DNA from: Sinorhizobium sojae CCBAU 05684
Lineage (GTDB): Bacteria > Pseudomonadota > Alphaproteobacteria > Rhizobiales > Rhizobiaceae
Length of the DNA stretch: 64,000 bases
Assembly: GCF_002288525.1 (NCBI RefSeq)
Contig: NZ_CP023067.1
Location: forward strand, 2,676,501 to 2,740,500
Direction of reading: 5' to 3'
How positions within the stretch are numbered: position 1 is the first letter of the stretch; each line of letters begins with the position of its first letter. Of the stretch, positions 44,656 to 53,797 are shown piece after piece. The notes beneath the pieces are model-generated. The model ran no database searches and was not told the origin of the DNA. It was given only the letters and a program-made list of their open reading frames with translations. A program made the position numbers and the translations under genes.

Positions 44656-46287
44656 TCAAACCGCCGCGCCGGCGTTTTGCCCCGCCGCGCGGCCGGAGAA
44701 AATGCAGCCGCCGAGGAATGTGCCTTCGAGCGCATTGTAGCCGTGCATTCCGCCGCCGCCGAAGCCGGCGACTTCGCCGGCCGCATAGAGGCCCGGCACC
44801 GGCGTACCGGAAAGCTCCAGCACCCGGCCCGAGAGATTGGTCTGCAGCCCGCCGAGTGTCTTGCGGGTCAGGATGTGGAGGCGCACTGCAATCAAAGGGC
44901 CGGCCTTCGGGTCGAGGAGACGATGCGGCTTCGCCGTTCTCAATAGGCGATCACCGCGATAGGCGCGCGCGCCGCGGATGGCAGTGACCTGCGCATCCTT
45001 CGAGAAGGGGTTGGCGATCTCGCGGTCGCGCGCCTCGATCTGCACTCTGAGATGAGCCGCTGAAAGCCGGTTCTCACCCGTCAGCCTGTTCATCCCCTCG
45101 ACGAGATCCTCGAGCCGGGTGCCGACGACGAAATCCTCGCCCTTCTCGATGAAGGCTTGCACGGGCCCGGGTGGATTCTGACCGAGCCTCTTCAGAAGCA
45201 GCGGAATGCTCTTGCCCGTTAGATCCGGGTTCTGTTCGGAGCCCGAAAGGGCAAACTCTTTCTTGATGATCTCCCGCGTCAGGATGAACCAGCTATAATC
45301 ATGACCGCTGCGGCGTATCGCCTCGAGCGTCGCGAGCGTATCGAAGCCAGGCATTGCCGGGGCCGAAAAGCGGTTGCCGTCGGCATCGCACCAGAAGGAG
45401 GACGGCCCCGGCAGGATGCGGATGCCGTGGTCCGGCCAGATCGGGTCGAAATTCCTGAGGCCCTCGGTGTAGTGCCACATGCGATCGGCATTGATCACGG
45501 AGCCACGGGCCTGGGCGGCGATCTCGACCATCCGGCCGTCGACATGGTGCGGCACGCCGCTCACCATCGAGGCCGGCGGCTGGCCGAGCCGCTTGCGCGG
45601 CCAGTTGCGGCGCACCAGCTCGTGGTTGCCGCCGATGCCGCCGGAGCTGACGATCACCGCGCCGGCGGAAATTTCGAAATCACCCACCACATCACGGGAA
45701 CTCTGTTCGCCGCGCGAGGCCGTATCCGACTTGAGGATGGCGCCGCGTGCTCCAGTCACCACGCCGTCGGACGTCACCAACTCGTCGACGCGATGGCGGA
45801 AGCGGAAGCGGACGAGGCCGCGGCCCTCCGCCTCGCGCGTCAGGCGGATGAAGGGTTCGAGGACGGCTGGACCCGTGCCCCAGGTGACGTGAAACCGCGG
45901 CACCGCCCAGCCGACGACCGGGAACCAGCGCAAGCCAAGCGAATGAAGCCAGCGTCGCTTTTCGCCCGCGGCGAAATCGAGATAGGCCTCGGCCCAGAGC
46001 CGCGGCAAATGATCTTCCGGCCGATCGAACTGCGACGATCCCATCCAGTCCTGGCCCGCAAGCGCGCGGCTGTCGCGAATGCCCATCCGCCGCTGCTCTG
46101 GACTGTCTATGAAAAAGAGGCCGCCGAGCGACCAGAAAGCCTGGCCGCCGAGATTCTGCTCCCGCTCCTGATCGAGCACGATCACCTTGCGGCCGCGCGC
46201 CGCCGCCTCGGATGCCGTGACGAGTCCGGCAAGGCCCGCACCGATCACCAGCACATCACAATCTATCAACGGCGCCCTCCCCCACAT
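44656..46287 (-). CDS. FAD-binding dehydrogenase (KstD/fumarate reductase-like)
   Basis: 543-aa flavoprotein. The N-terminal dinucleotide-binding motif is VLVIGAGLAGLVTASEAAARG with the acidic ribose-binding Asp in VIVLDQE. It continues with the GGQAFWSLGGLFF segment and a C-terminal GLYAAGEVAGFGGGGMHGYNALEG motif, which together resemble 3-ketosteroid-delta-1-dehydrogenase and fumarate reductase-type enzymes. No signal peptide or heme motif is seen. Substrate unknown; it does not adjoin steroid catabolism genes. Confidence 0.88.
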   Translation of the reverse strand: MWGRAPLIDCDVLVIGAGLAGLVTASEAAARGRKVIVLDQEREQNLGGQAFWSLGGLFFIDSPEQRRMGIRDSRALAGQDWMGSSQFDRPEDHLPRLWAEAYLDFAAGEKRRWLHSLGLRWFPVVGWAVPRFHVTWGTGPAVLEPFIRLTREAEGRGLVRFRFRHRVDELVTSDGVVTGARGAILKSDTASRGEQSSRDVVGDFEISAGAVIVSSGGIGGNHELVRRNWPRKRLGQPPASMVSGVPHHVDGRMVEIAAQARGSVINADRMWHYTEGLRNFDPIWPDHGIRILPGPSSFWCDADGNRFSAPAMPGFDTLATLEAIRRSGHDYSWFILTREIIKKEFALSGSEQNPDLTGKSIPLLLKRLGQNPPGPVQAFIEKGEDFVVGTRLEDLVEGMNRLTGENRLSAAHLRVQIEARDREIANPFSKDAQVTAIRGARAYRGDRLLRTAKPHRLLDPKAGPLIAVRLHILTRKTLGGLQTNLSGRVLELSGTPVPGLYAAGEVAGFGGGGMHGYNALEGTFLGGCIFSGRAAGQNAGAAV

Positions 46288-46346
46288 CCTTCGACCCGAA
46301 CGATTCTTACGCGCACGTCAAAGTCAACTCAAGCGGGGGTCTGCGC

Positions 46347-47384
46347 CTATTTCTCGGTGAGCTTGAGTTCGATGCGGCGGTTCTGCGCCCGTGCCTCCAA
46401 ACTCTCGCCCTCGGCTATCGGCTGATACTCGCCGAAACCCGCGGCGACCAGCCGGTCGGCCGGAACGCCCTGGGATATCAGGAATTTGACCACCGAAGTC
46501 GCGCGCGCCGACGAGAGTTCCCAATTGTCCCGGAGGCGCCCGGTTCCGGAGAGGGGAACATTGTCCGTATGTCCGTCGACGCGCAGAACCCAGTTTATCT
46601 CCGAGGGAATCTCCTTGGCGAGGTCGAGCAGCGCCGTGGCGAGCTTCGTCATCTCCGCCTGCCCTTCGGCATTCAGGTCGCTGCTGCCGGAAGAAAACAG
46701 CACCTCCGACTGGAAGACGAAACGGTCGCCGACAATGCGGATGTTTTCGCGGTCGGACAGAATTTCTCTCAAGCGCCCGAAGAAATCCGAACGATAGCGG
46801 TTGAGCTCCTGCACGCGCTGAGCGAGCGCAACATTGAGCCTGCGGCCGAGGTCCGCAATCTTCGCCTGCGACGCCTGATCCTTCGCCTCGGAGGCCTGAA
46901 GCGCGCCCTCAATGGCGGCGATCTGGCTGCGCAGGGCCGCGATCTGCTGGTTCAACAGTTCGATCTGGCTCATCGCACGGGCGCTGATCTGCCGCTCTGT
47001 CTCTAGCTCGGATCCCAGCCTCCCGAGCTTTTCGTTCGCGACGTCGACGCTGCCGGCGCCCTTGTCCAGCAAGGCCTGTAGGCGCGAACGCTCGCCCTCG
47101 GATTGCGCCAGTGATGCCTGGAGATTGGCAAGCGAATCCTCCAGATCCTGCTTGCCGCTCTTTTCGAGAGCAAGCAGTTGGGTCAGTTCGTTGATCTGGC
47201 TGTTCAGCCGGTTCAGCACCTCGTCTTTACCGCTGATCTCCCTGCCGAGCAGGAACTGGGCCAGCACGAAGACGCTGAGCAGGAACATGATCGCCATAAG
47301 CAGGGTCGACAGCGCATCGACGAAGCCCGGCCAGTAATTGATAGCCCGCTCGTTGCGGCTTCTTCTGGCGAGTGCCATGGTCAA
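46347..47384 (-). CDS. Stator-like protein with coiled coil and OmpA/MotB peptidoglycan-binding domain
   Basis: 345 aa. One membrane helix near the N-terminus (about 20-48; WPGFVDALSTLLMAIMFLL) contains Asp23, placed like the proton-binding Asp of MotB. A long coiled coil follows (about 55-200). The C-terminal OmpA-like domain (about 215-340) holds DGHTDNVPL, the LSSARATSVVKFL peptidoglycan-binding segment and QNRRIEL. It overlaps its MotA/ExbB-like partner by 4 bases, so the pair is a proton-driven stator-like complex anchored to the wall. Not a flagellar MotB: the setting has no chemotaxis or flagellar genes. Confidence 0.85.
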   Translation of the reverse strand: MTMALARRSRNERAINYWPGFVDALSTLLMAIMFLLSVFVLAQFLLGREISGKDEVLNRLNSQINELTQLLALEKSGKQDLEDSLANLQASLAQSEGERSRLQALLDKGAGSVDVANEKLGRLGSELETERQISARAMSQIELLNQQIAALRSQIAAIEGALQASEAKDQASQAKIADLGRRLNVALAQRVQELNRYRSDFFGRLREILSDRENIRIVGDRFVFQSEVLFSSGSSDLNAEGQAEMTKLATALLDLAKEIPSEINWVLRVDGHTDNVPLSGTGRLRDNWELSSARATSVVKFLISQGVPADRLVAAGFGEYQPIAEGESLEARAQNRRIELKLTEK

Positions 47385-48484
47385 TCACCCCCATCGTCGC
47401 GGTGGCCGAGCTTCGGCTGCGACAGCGCCTTCTCGCTATTGACGGCAATCCGATCCGCCTGTCCGATACGCGAGGTCAGCTTGTCGAGCGTCTTGCGCAT
47501 GGATTTCGCCTCCTCCTGCTGTGCTTCGATCCAGTCGCGCAGCATCTGCTGCTCGCCGCGCATGTTCTTGACGAGACCTTGGATGCCTTCGGCCAGGCTC
47601 GCCATCGCGGCCGTCGTGCGCTGGTTGACGCCGCCGTCATGGGCGATGCGGGCGATCTGATCCGTCAGGCGCCGCAATTCCTCGACCGGCGCGCTGTCGG
47701 AGACCTCGACCGGACCCGATACGCCGGAGCCGACATCGGTCACCGACGACAGCCAGTTTTCGAGTTCCGTGTAGAATCGGTTCTGGGCTCGGCCCGCCTG
47801 CAGGTCGAGGAAGCCGAGGATCAGCGAGCCGGACAGGCCGAACAGCGAGGCCGAGAAGGCGGTCCCCATGCCGGTCAGCGGCGCCGACAGACCGCTTTTC
47901 AGCGACCCCAGCAGATCTTCCGTGCTGCCGGTACCCGCATCGAGCGACTGGATGACCGTGTTGATCGAACCAATTGTGCCGAGCAGGCCCCAGAAGGTGC
48001 CGAGCAGGCCGAGAAAGACGAGAAGGCCCGTGAGATAACGGGTAGTGTCGCGAGACTCGTCCAGGCGCGAGGCGATGGAATCGAGGATGGACCGGAGCGC
48101 CGTGGTCGAGATGCCGCTGCCGTGACGCTCGCCGATCAGCGCTCGCATCGGTGCAAGCAGCACCGGATCGCGTCCGACCTTGGCGGCGCTGCCGGCGGCG
48201 CGGAACGAATTGAACCAGCGCACCTCAGGCCGTAGGCTGAGGACGTGGTTGAACGCGAGAAGAATGCCGATCAGCAGAACGCCGAGGATCAGCCCGTTGA
48301 GCCCGGGATTGCCGAGGAATGCGTCACGCGCCTGGCGGAAGAGGATGGCGGCGACGAAACCGACGATGATCAGGAAAATGGCCATCGTCCAGAAATAGGG
48401 CATGGGGCTTGAAAGCTTGTGCGGGTTGTAATTTTCCTCCGCGCCTTCCCGGTCACGCCAGCCAGACAGGTTCAATGTCGTCAT
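47381..48484 (-). CDS. MotA/TolQ/ExbB-like proton channel protein
   Basis: 367 aa from the ATG at 48484 (MTTLNLSGWRD); the frame is open 12 codons further upstream. Membrane helices at about 30-50, 63-83, 148-173 and 205-228; the third and fourth are the conserved channel pair (LTGLLVFLGLLGTFWGLLGT and ASLFGLSGSLILGFLDL). A cytoplasmic C-terminal coiled region (about 250-367) is longer than in ExbB. Partner of the OmpA-like gene by 4-base overlap. The power-coupled target is unknown; this rhizobial stator pair is widely conserved but poorly characterised. Confidence 0.85.
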   Translation of the reverse strand: MTTLNLSGWRDREGAEENYNPHKLSSPMPYFWTMAIFLIIVGFVAAILFRQARDAFLGNPGLNGLILGVLLIGILLAFNHVLSLRPEVRWFNSFRAAGSAAKVGRDPVLLAPMRALIGERHGSGISTTALRSILDSIASRLDESRDTTRYLTGLLVFLGLLGTFWGLLGTIGSINTVIQSLDAGTGSTEDLLGSLKSGLSAPLTGMGTAFSASLFGLSGSLILGFLDLQAGRAQNRFYTELENWLSSVTDVGSGVSGPVEVSDSAPVEELRRLTDQIARIAHDGGVNQRTTAAMASLAEGIQGLVKNMRGEQQMLRDWIEAQQEEAKSMRKTLDKLTSRIGQADRIAVNSEKALSQPKLGHRDDGGD

Positions 48485-48830
48485 ATGTTTGCCAGTCTCC
48501 CGGTTTGCAGCAACGCCCACCTCTCATGCCAGGTGAAGATCGCCGCAACGCTCTGATTCGTCGGATCATTCTCGAAGCGATTGCGACCCGAAGACGTGAT
48601 GCCACGGTGAGGCCGAGGCCATCGGTTACTGGCCCGGAGACTAGTGTAACTTTGCGCCGAATTGAAGGGAAAACAGATGTTACGCGAACTATAAGGAACG
48701 GCAGTAGTTTCTGACCGATCCGATGGGCCAAACCCACTACCGTTGCTATTCCGCGACTGTCGGAACTTGACTGCCCGCGCAGCGGCTGCGGACATCACCC
48801 GAGCAGCTTCCGCGTTCTGCACCCGTCTGG
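48485..48830. other. 346-base intergenic stretch
   Basis: Between the MotA/ExbB-like gene and the suhB-type gene, both on the minus strand. It should contain the stator operon promoter. No protein-like frame, hairpin terminator or repeat stands out. Confidence 0.4.
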
Positions 48831-49631
48831 CTACTTGCTGGGGACCGGGCGGCGAATGACCTCGCTGAGCGCCTTGGCGATATATTCGTTACCGCAGATT
48901 ATGGAGCCGTCCTCCAACGGCCTGCTGTCGCCGTTGGAATCGGTCACCCATCCGCCGGCCTCGCGGATCAGCAGCACGCCGGCTGCGATGTCCCAGGCGG
49001 CGAGATCGCGCTCCCAGTAACCGTCGAAGCGTCCGGCGGCCACATAGGCAAGATCGAGGGAGGCGGAGCCGAAGCGGCGGACCCCGGCAACTTCGCCCAT
49101 GACATGGCGAAGCTCGATCAGATACTTGCCGTGGTTGCCGCGGCCGAGATGCGGCGTGCCGGTGGCGATGACGGCCTCGGAGAGCTTGCGGCGGGCGCCG
49201 ACCCGCAGCCGCCGGTCGTTCAGGAAAGCGCCGCCTCCGCGCTCGGCGGTGTAGAGCTCGTCGGTCGCGGGGTTGAAGACGACCCCGCCAACGATCTCGC
49301 CCTGGCGCTCCAGGGCGATCGAAACGGCAAAATGCGGAATGCCGTGCAGGAAATTGGTGGTGCCGTCGAGCGGATCGACGATCCAGCGGTGGGCCCCGTC
49401 GGTGCCCTTGATCTCCTCACCCTCTTCGCCGAGGAATCCATAGGTCGGGCGCGCCTTCAGGAGTTCGTCGCGGATGAGGCGCTCGGCCTTGTGGTCCGCT
49501 TGGGAAACATAGTCGCTGGGACCCTTCAAGGACACCTGCAGGTTCTGCACCTCGCCGAAATCGCGTGCCAGCGATTTGCCGGCCTTGAAGGCGGCCTGAA
49601 CCATGACGTTGAGAAGGGCAGAACGGGCCAT
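48831..49631 (-). CDS. suhB: Inositol-1-monophosphatase family protein (SuhB-like)
   Basis: 266 aa from the ATG at 49631 (MARSALLNVMVQAAFKAGK); the open frame runs 30 codons upstream without family features. Metal-binding motifs: GEEGEE (68-73) and DPLDGTTN (86-93), and the C-terminal WDIAAGVLLIREAGG. Hydrolyses inositol or related sugar monophosphates, and the E. coli SuhB also acts in rRNA transcription. Single gene between a stator operon and a Sel1-repeat gene. Confidence 0.93.
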   Translation of the reverse strand: MARSALLNVMVQAAFKAGKSLARDFGEVQNLQVSLKGPSDYVSQADHKAERLIRDELLKARPTYGFLGEEGEEIKGTDGAHRWIVDPLDGTTNFLHGIPHFAVSIALERQGEIVGGVVFNPATDELYTAERGGGAFLNDRRLRVGARRKLSEAVIATGTPHLGRGNHGKYLIELRHVMGEVAGVRRFGSASLDLAYVAAGRFDGYWERDLAAWDIAAGVLLIREAGGWVTDSNGDSRPLEDGSIICGNEYIAKALSEVIRRPVPSK

Positions 49632-49965
49632 AGGACGATCCTCTGAAACGAAGGCCAGCCGAACACCCCGGCCGGAGATTGAACCTGCTTGACGGCTCGC
49701 GCCTTGAAAAGCACTGCGCATCCTGTCGGAACGCCAGAGTGGGGTGCGATGCCGTCGTCAAAAAACCGAGTGAGATCACTCCGTCCACGGGGAGACGATG
49801 AAGGGAGACCCGCAGACCAAACCGCGGGTTCAAGACCACAAAAGACCCGGAATTTCAAGTAAAATAGATGGCGGCCGCCGAAGTGTGCGCTGCCGCTGTA
49901 GCCCATTGACCCGCCCGTATGCCTTCATCCTTCAGATCGAGGTCGATTAGGGAGCCACGCAGTAG
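49632..49965. other. 334-base intergenic stretch upstream of the suhB-type gene
   Basis: Holds the suhB-type promoter. A small hairpin (ACCCGC facing GCGGGT near 49815) and a GATCGAGGTCGATTAGGG segment near 49939 that resembles the repeat's palindrome at 21529 are the only visible features. No gene supported. Confidence 0.35.
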
Positions 49966-51108
49966 TCAGGACGAACGGAACCTGTTCGCTGCCGACAGCG
50001 CCGACTTCTGTTGCTCCTCGGTGAGGCCGAGATAGAAGTCTTCGAGCGCATCGTCCTTAAGCCCCGCGCGGCGTGAAAGCACGTACCACTTCGCCGCCTC
50101 GAGCGGGTCCGGGCGCGTGCCGATGGCATTGACGTACAGATGCGACAGCCGGTTCTGCGCGACGACGTTGCCGCCTTCGGCCGCCCGCTTCATCCAGGCG
50201 AAGCCTTCGTCGAGATTGCGATCGCCGGCAATGCCTTCGATCAGCCAGATGGCGATGTCGAGCTGTGCCGTGTCGTAGCCGGCGCGGGCGGCGCGCATCA
50301 GCCATTCGCGCGCCCGCGCGCGCTTGCTTTCCTCGATTCCGTCGACATTGAGATAGATCTGCGAGAGCGCATATTGGGCGTCGGCGATCCCCTGCTCGGC
50401 GGACTTCTCGTAATAGGGCATTGCCGCCTTGAGCCCTCTCGGCCCGGGCATGTCGGCCACCAGCGTCTGCCCGTAATTGAACTGTGCGGAGGCATTGCCG
50501 AGATCGGCCGCCCTCTTCATCAGCGCTTCCGATTTCTTGCGGTCGCGCTCGACGTAACGCCCCTCCATGAGCATCAGGGCATATTTGAACATGGCGGCAG
50601 GATCGCCGTTCCCGGCCGCCTGGCCGTACCAGAAGGCCGCCTCTTTCGGGTCGCGCGCAACACCGAGCCCCTGCTCGAGGATCGACGCGACGAGCGTCTG
50701 CGCGGCAGGATCCCCGAGCTGGGCGCGCGGCAGAGCAAGATCCATCGCGGTCAGGTAGTAACCCCGCTGGAAGGCGCCATAGGCCTCGTCAATCTTGCCG
50801 GTGAAGGGCTTTTCCTCCGGAAGCGCCGGCAGTTCGGCACCCATGCGCTCGATGACATTGACCCCCTCCGAGGGCGCATCGCCGTCGCTCGCCTTCGGCT
50901 CTGACGGCTGACCGGTGTCCGCTTGCGGCGCCCCCTCCGGCGGCGCGGCGCCATTGAACGGCGTGATCCGCCCGCGCTTCGGTGCGCTTCCCTCCTCGAC
51001 CGGTTCCTGAGCGGTCGGCTGCGCGGCCCACGACGGCAGGACCGTCAGGACGGCTGCCGCGGACAGGATCGCGGCCAGGCTGGATCTCAGTAGGAAACGG
51101 CTCAGCAT
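49966..51108 (-). CDS. Sel1-like repeat protein, exported
   Basis: 380 aa from the ATG at 51108; a GTG two codons upstream (51114) is also possible. Signal peptide about 1-30 ending SWAAQ. After a Pro-rich linker (about 30-95) come about six Sel1-like repeats with the pattern A-x-x-W-Y/F-x-x-A-A and G-x-x-x-A (for example AAFWYGQAAGNGDPAAMFKYA). Sel1 proteins often scaffold periplasmic or secreted signalling complexes. It lies 9 bases downstream of the ThiE-like gene and is likely co-transcribed. Target unknown. Confidence 0.85.
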   Translation of the reverse strand: MLSRFLLRSSLAAILSAAAVLTVLPSWAAQPTAQEPVEEGSAPKRGRITPFNGAAPPEGAPQADTGQPSEPKASDGDAPSEGVNVIERMGAELPALPEEKPFTGKIDEAYGAFQRGYYLTAMDLALPRAQLGDPAAQTLVASILEQGLGVARDPKEAAFWYGQAAGNGDPAAMFKYALMLMEGRYVERDRKKSEALMKRAADLGNASAQFNYGQTLVADMPGPRGLKAAMPYYEKSAEQGIADAQYALSQIYLNVDGIEESKRARAREWLMRAARAGYDTAQLDIAIWLIEGIAGDRNLDEGFAWMKRAAEGGNVVAQNRLSHLYVNAIGTRPDPLEAAKWYVLSRRAGLKDDALEDFYLGLTEEQQKSALSAANRFRSS

Positions 51109-51117
51109 CCGCACGTC

Positions 51118-51771
51118 TTAATCTTCGAACCGTGGCGCTTTTTCGTCAAGCAATGCATTGACGGCCGCAACCACGGATGGCGCTTGCGCCGGATCGGCGA
51201 AGATCGCAAGGCGAAGCGCGACGAACTCTGCGCCGGTTTCGGCAATCGCGAGCGCCGATTGCGGATCGGTGCCGCCCATGACCACACAGGGAATCTCGAT
51301 CATCGACGCCCACCATTCGGCAAGTGCCAGGTTCTTCGGGTGCGCCTCGGGCTTGATGTCGCCGTCGGTGCGGCCGAAAAAGACGTAGTCGGGCCTGAGC
51401 TCGCCAATTTCGAGCGCATGGTGGCGGTCGGTGGCATTGCCGCCGCCGACGATCATCTTCGGCGTGTGTCGCTCGATCGCCTCGGCGAGCGCATCCGCGC
51501 CGCCCGGTATGTGGAGCCCGTCCGCCTTGGCGCGGCCGGCTACCCGCGTATCGCCTTCGATAAGCGCCGCGGCGCCCGCCGCCTGGATCACCGGCACGAG
51601 CGCCTCGGCGTGTTTCTGGAAATCCGCTTCGTTAAGGCCGTATTGCGGCAGGATGACGGAGGCCACGTCGCCGCCCTTCAGCGCATCCGCGAGCACTCTC
51701 GATCGTTCGGCGAAATCAGGCATGTCGGGCGCAACCAGAACGAGGCGGCAGCGGTTTTCGATATTGCTCAT
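51118..51771 (-). CDS. ThiE-like thiamine phosphate synthase family protein
   Basis: 217-aa TIM barrel related to ThiE. Segments LPQYGLNEADF, AALIEGDTRVAGRAKADGLHI, VGGGNATDRHHALE, PDYVFFGRTDGDI and VVMGGTDPQSALAIAETGAEFVALRLAIF follow the ThiE order. The phosphate-binding and active-site sequences differ from the canonical TQ/R-K and the GHPxGIS-type motifs, so it is a diverged paralogue whose thiamine role is doubtful. It heads a two-gene unit with the Sel1-repeat protein. Confidence 0.78.
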   Translation of the reverse strand: MSNIENRCRLVLVAPDMPDFAERSRVLADALKGGDVASVILPQYGLNEADFQKHAEALVPVIQAAGAAALIEGDTRVAGRAKADGLHIPGGADALAEAIERHTPKMIVGGGNATDRHHALEIGELRPDYVFFGRTDGDIKPEAHPKNLALAEWWASMIEIPCVVMGGTDPQSALAIAETGAEFVALRLAIFADPAQAPSVVAAVNALLDEKAPRFED

Positions 51772-51877
51772 GTGGTCCGTTTCCTGGCGGCGTCCGCTTC
51801 CCGCGCGCGGAAGCCGGTACTCGATTTCGTTCCGGAAAACCGATAGACGGAGATGACCAAAGGATCAACCGCCGCCT

Positions 51878-52648
51878 ATGCTTCCCGATCTCGACTTCTA
51901 TCTCGTCGCCGTCCCGGCCGTCCTGCTCGTCGGCCTCAGCAAGGGCGGCATGGGGGAAGCGCTGTCTCTGATGGGCGTGCCGCTCCTCTCGCTCGCAGTT
52001 TCGCCGGTGGAGGCAGCGGCGCTGCTCCTGCCAATTTTGATCGCCATGGACATGGTCTCCCTATGGTTCTGGCGCAAGCATGGCGACCGCAAGACGCTTT
52101 TCATGCTGCTGCCGGGCGCGATCGTCGGCATCGCCGTCGGCTGGGCAACCGCGGCGCACGTGCCGCGGGACGCGCTGCGGCTGATCATCGGAACGATCAC
52201 GGTGGTGTTCGTGCTGCGATATGCCTATACGGTCTGGCTGAGCCGCAGCGGCGCACCGATCCTGCCCAAGCCGCACCGCCGAGGCCCGGCCGCTCTCTGG
52301 GGAAGCTTCGCCGGCTATGGCAGCTTCGTCGCCCATGCCGGCGGCCCGCCTTTCCAGATTTACGCCCTGCCGCTGAAGCTCGATCCGCGCGAATATACCG
52401 GAACCATCGTGCGCTTCTTCGCCACCTTGAACGCGGTGAAACTCATCCCCTATTTCGCGCTCGGTCAGCTCGACCTCAGCAATCTTGCCACATCGGCAAC
52501 GCTTTTCCCGCTTGCCATGCTTGCAACGGCCTGCGGCGTGTGGATCGTGCGCCGAATGAAGGCGCAGATCTTTTATCCATTCATGTATACGATGGCCTTC
52601 TTCGCCGGCTCGAAACTCGTCTGGGACGGTCTGTCCAGCCTATTCTGA
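51878..52648 (+). CDS. TSUP (TauE/SafE) family permease
   Basis: 256 aa with about 8 membrane helices. The N-terminal VLLVGLSKGGMGEALSLMG and the internal AHAGGPPFQIYALPL repeat of the signature are typical for sulfite/organosulfonate exporters of the TauE/SafE family. Substrate unknown. Start ATG at 51878, divergent from the ThiE-like gene by about 100 bases. Confidence 0.9.
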   Translation: MLPDLDFYLVAVPAVLLVGLSKGGMGEALSLMGVPLLSLAVSPVEAAALLLPILIAMDMVSLWFWRKHGDRKTLFMLLPGAIVGIAVGWATAAHVPRDALRLIIGTITVVFVLRYAYTVWLSRSGAPILPKPHRRGPAALWGSFAGYGSFVAHAGGPPFQIYALPLKLDPREYTGTIVRFFATLNAVKLIPYFALGQLDLSNLATSATLFPLAMLATACGVWIVRRMKAQIFYPFMYTMAFFAGSKLVWDGLSSLF

Positions 52649-52777
52649 CCGAGAGCGCGTCCCACGGCACAAGCGACGACACAGGCGACGCAACAGTGAT
52701 GCTGCAAAGCAACAGAAATTGCCGCACTGCACAATTTCTTCTTGCCGCACCGCAGAAATTCGCTTAACGTCACGCCC

Positions 52778-53038
52778 ATGACCATCGCGGACCCTTTCGA
52801 TGCAATTGCGGATCCGAACCGGCGCCATCTGCTGGAGGAACTGCGACGCGCGCCCAGGACCGTCAATGAGCTGGCAGAGGGGCTGCCAATCAGCCGCCCG
52901 GCCGTGTCGCAGCATCTGAAGGCGCTGCTCGATTGCAATCTGGTGTCGGTGTCGACGAACGGCACGCGACGGATCTACGCCATCAACAGGCCAGGATTCG
53001 ATCGGCTCAATCTCTGGCTCGACCAGTTCTGGTCGTGA
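52778..53038 (+). CDS. ArsR family winged-helix regulator
   Basis: 86 aa from the ATG at 52778 (MTIADPFDAIADPNRRHLLEEL). This is the ArsR pattern DALADPTRRxIL followed by TVNELAEGLPISRPAVSQHLKALLD (recognition helix), and a wing. No cysteine metal site (CxC or similar) is present, so it may sense something other than metals. It lies 130 bases after the TSUP gene. It has no close partner gene and ends in the short hairpin at 53064. Confidence 0.9.
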   Translation: MTIADPFDAIADPNRRHLLEELRRAPRTVNELAEGLPISRPAVSQHLKALLDCNLVSVSTNGTRRIYAINRPGFDRLNLWLDQFWS

Positions 53039-53063
53039 GTTCGAGAGCTGCCCTGCAGAGCAG

Positions 53064-53084
53064 ACCGGGCAAAAAGCCCGGTCG
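53064..53084 (+). terminator. Hairpin after the ArsR gene
   Basis: GACCGGGC (53064-53071) and GCCCGGTC (53077-53084) with a five-base AAAAA loop. T residues come only about 10 bases later, so it may be a weak terminator. Confidence 0.45.
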
Positions 53085-53188
53085 ACCCATTATTTTCTTC
53101 CGTTTTGGGATTGTTCTTGACCTTGCCGCCGCGCCGTCAGGCGGTGGGTGCGAGACGCCTCGCGACCGGACGGAAAAAGCGTCCGCGA

Positions 53189-53362
53189 TCAGTGGGACGC
53201 GGAACGGAGTCTTTCGATTTCGTCCTTGATGCGCAGCTTCCGCCGCTTGAGTTCGCTGATCAACTCGTCCTCGCAGGAGGGAGAGTTGAGAGCTTGATGG
53301 AGCTCCTCTTCCAGGGCGCCATGTTTTTTCTCAAGCGTTGCAAGATGAGCCTCAATGGTCAT
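53189..53362 (-). CDS. DUF465 (YdcH-like) small protein A
   Basis: 57 aa from the ATG at 53362 (MTIEAHLATLEKKHGALEEEL). Coiled-coil small protein of the YdcH family (DUF465), whose members have a KRRKLRIKDEIERL C-terminal motif. Function not established. It faces away from a second DUF465 gene at 53563; such pairs occur upstream of purE in rhizobia. Confidence 0.85.
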   Translation of the reverse strand: MTIEAHLATLEKKHGALEEELHQALNSPSCEDELISELKRRKLRIKDEIERLRSASH

Positions 53363-53562
53363 TGGCAGTCCCTTCCTTTTGCTTGCATCCAGCACGCAAA
53401 TGCCGGATCTTCCATGGTGTAACCTTACTACTGTGCCATGCCATTTTTCATTTGTCGAAGGCGAAATGATGACGTCTTCACGTCACGGGCAAAGATGTGA
53501 TAGAGCGGCGCAGGAAATGCCGGATCGTGAATCACGACCGGGCTTATGGGGATCGTACTCGC

Positions 53563-53766
53563 ATGCCGGACCAGGACCAGGCCGAACTCAGACTAACCAT
53601 AGCGCGCCTGAGGCAGGAGCATGAGGACTATGACGTTGCGATCAACGCCATGATCGAAACCGGCTGCGACGCCCTACGCATCCAGCGCATGAAAAAGAAA
53701 AAGCTGGCGATCAAGGACAAGATCACCAAGATCGAAGACCAGATCATTCCAGACATCATCGCCTGA
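53563..53766 (+). CDS. DUF465 (YdcH-like) small protein B
   Basis: 67 aa from the ATG at 53563 (MPDQDQAELRLTIARLRQEH). Matches DUF465 by the MKKKKLAIKDKITKIEDQI C-terminal helix and coiled-coil pattern. It is 31 bases upstream of purE on the same strand and may be co-transcribed with it. Function unknown. Confidence 0.85.
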   Translation: MPDQDQAELRLTIARLRQEHEDYDVAINAMIETGCDALRIQRMKKKKLAIKDKITKIEDQIIPDIIA

Positions 53767-53797
53767 AGAACCAATCGCCTGAAACGGACCTGACCGC

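Noticed and set aside
46347-48484. Zorya-type phage defence system
   Set aside because: The MotA-like and OmpA-like pair resembles ZorAB, but no ZorC/D or ZorE-like gene adjoins it and the ZorA-like tail is short.
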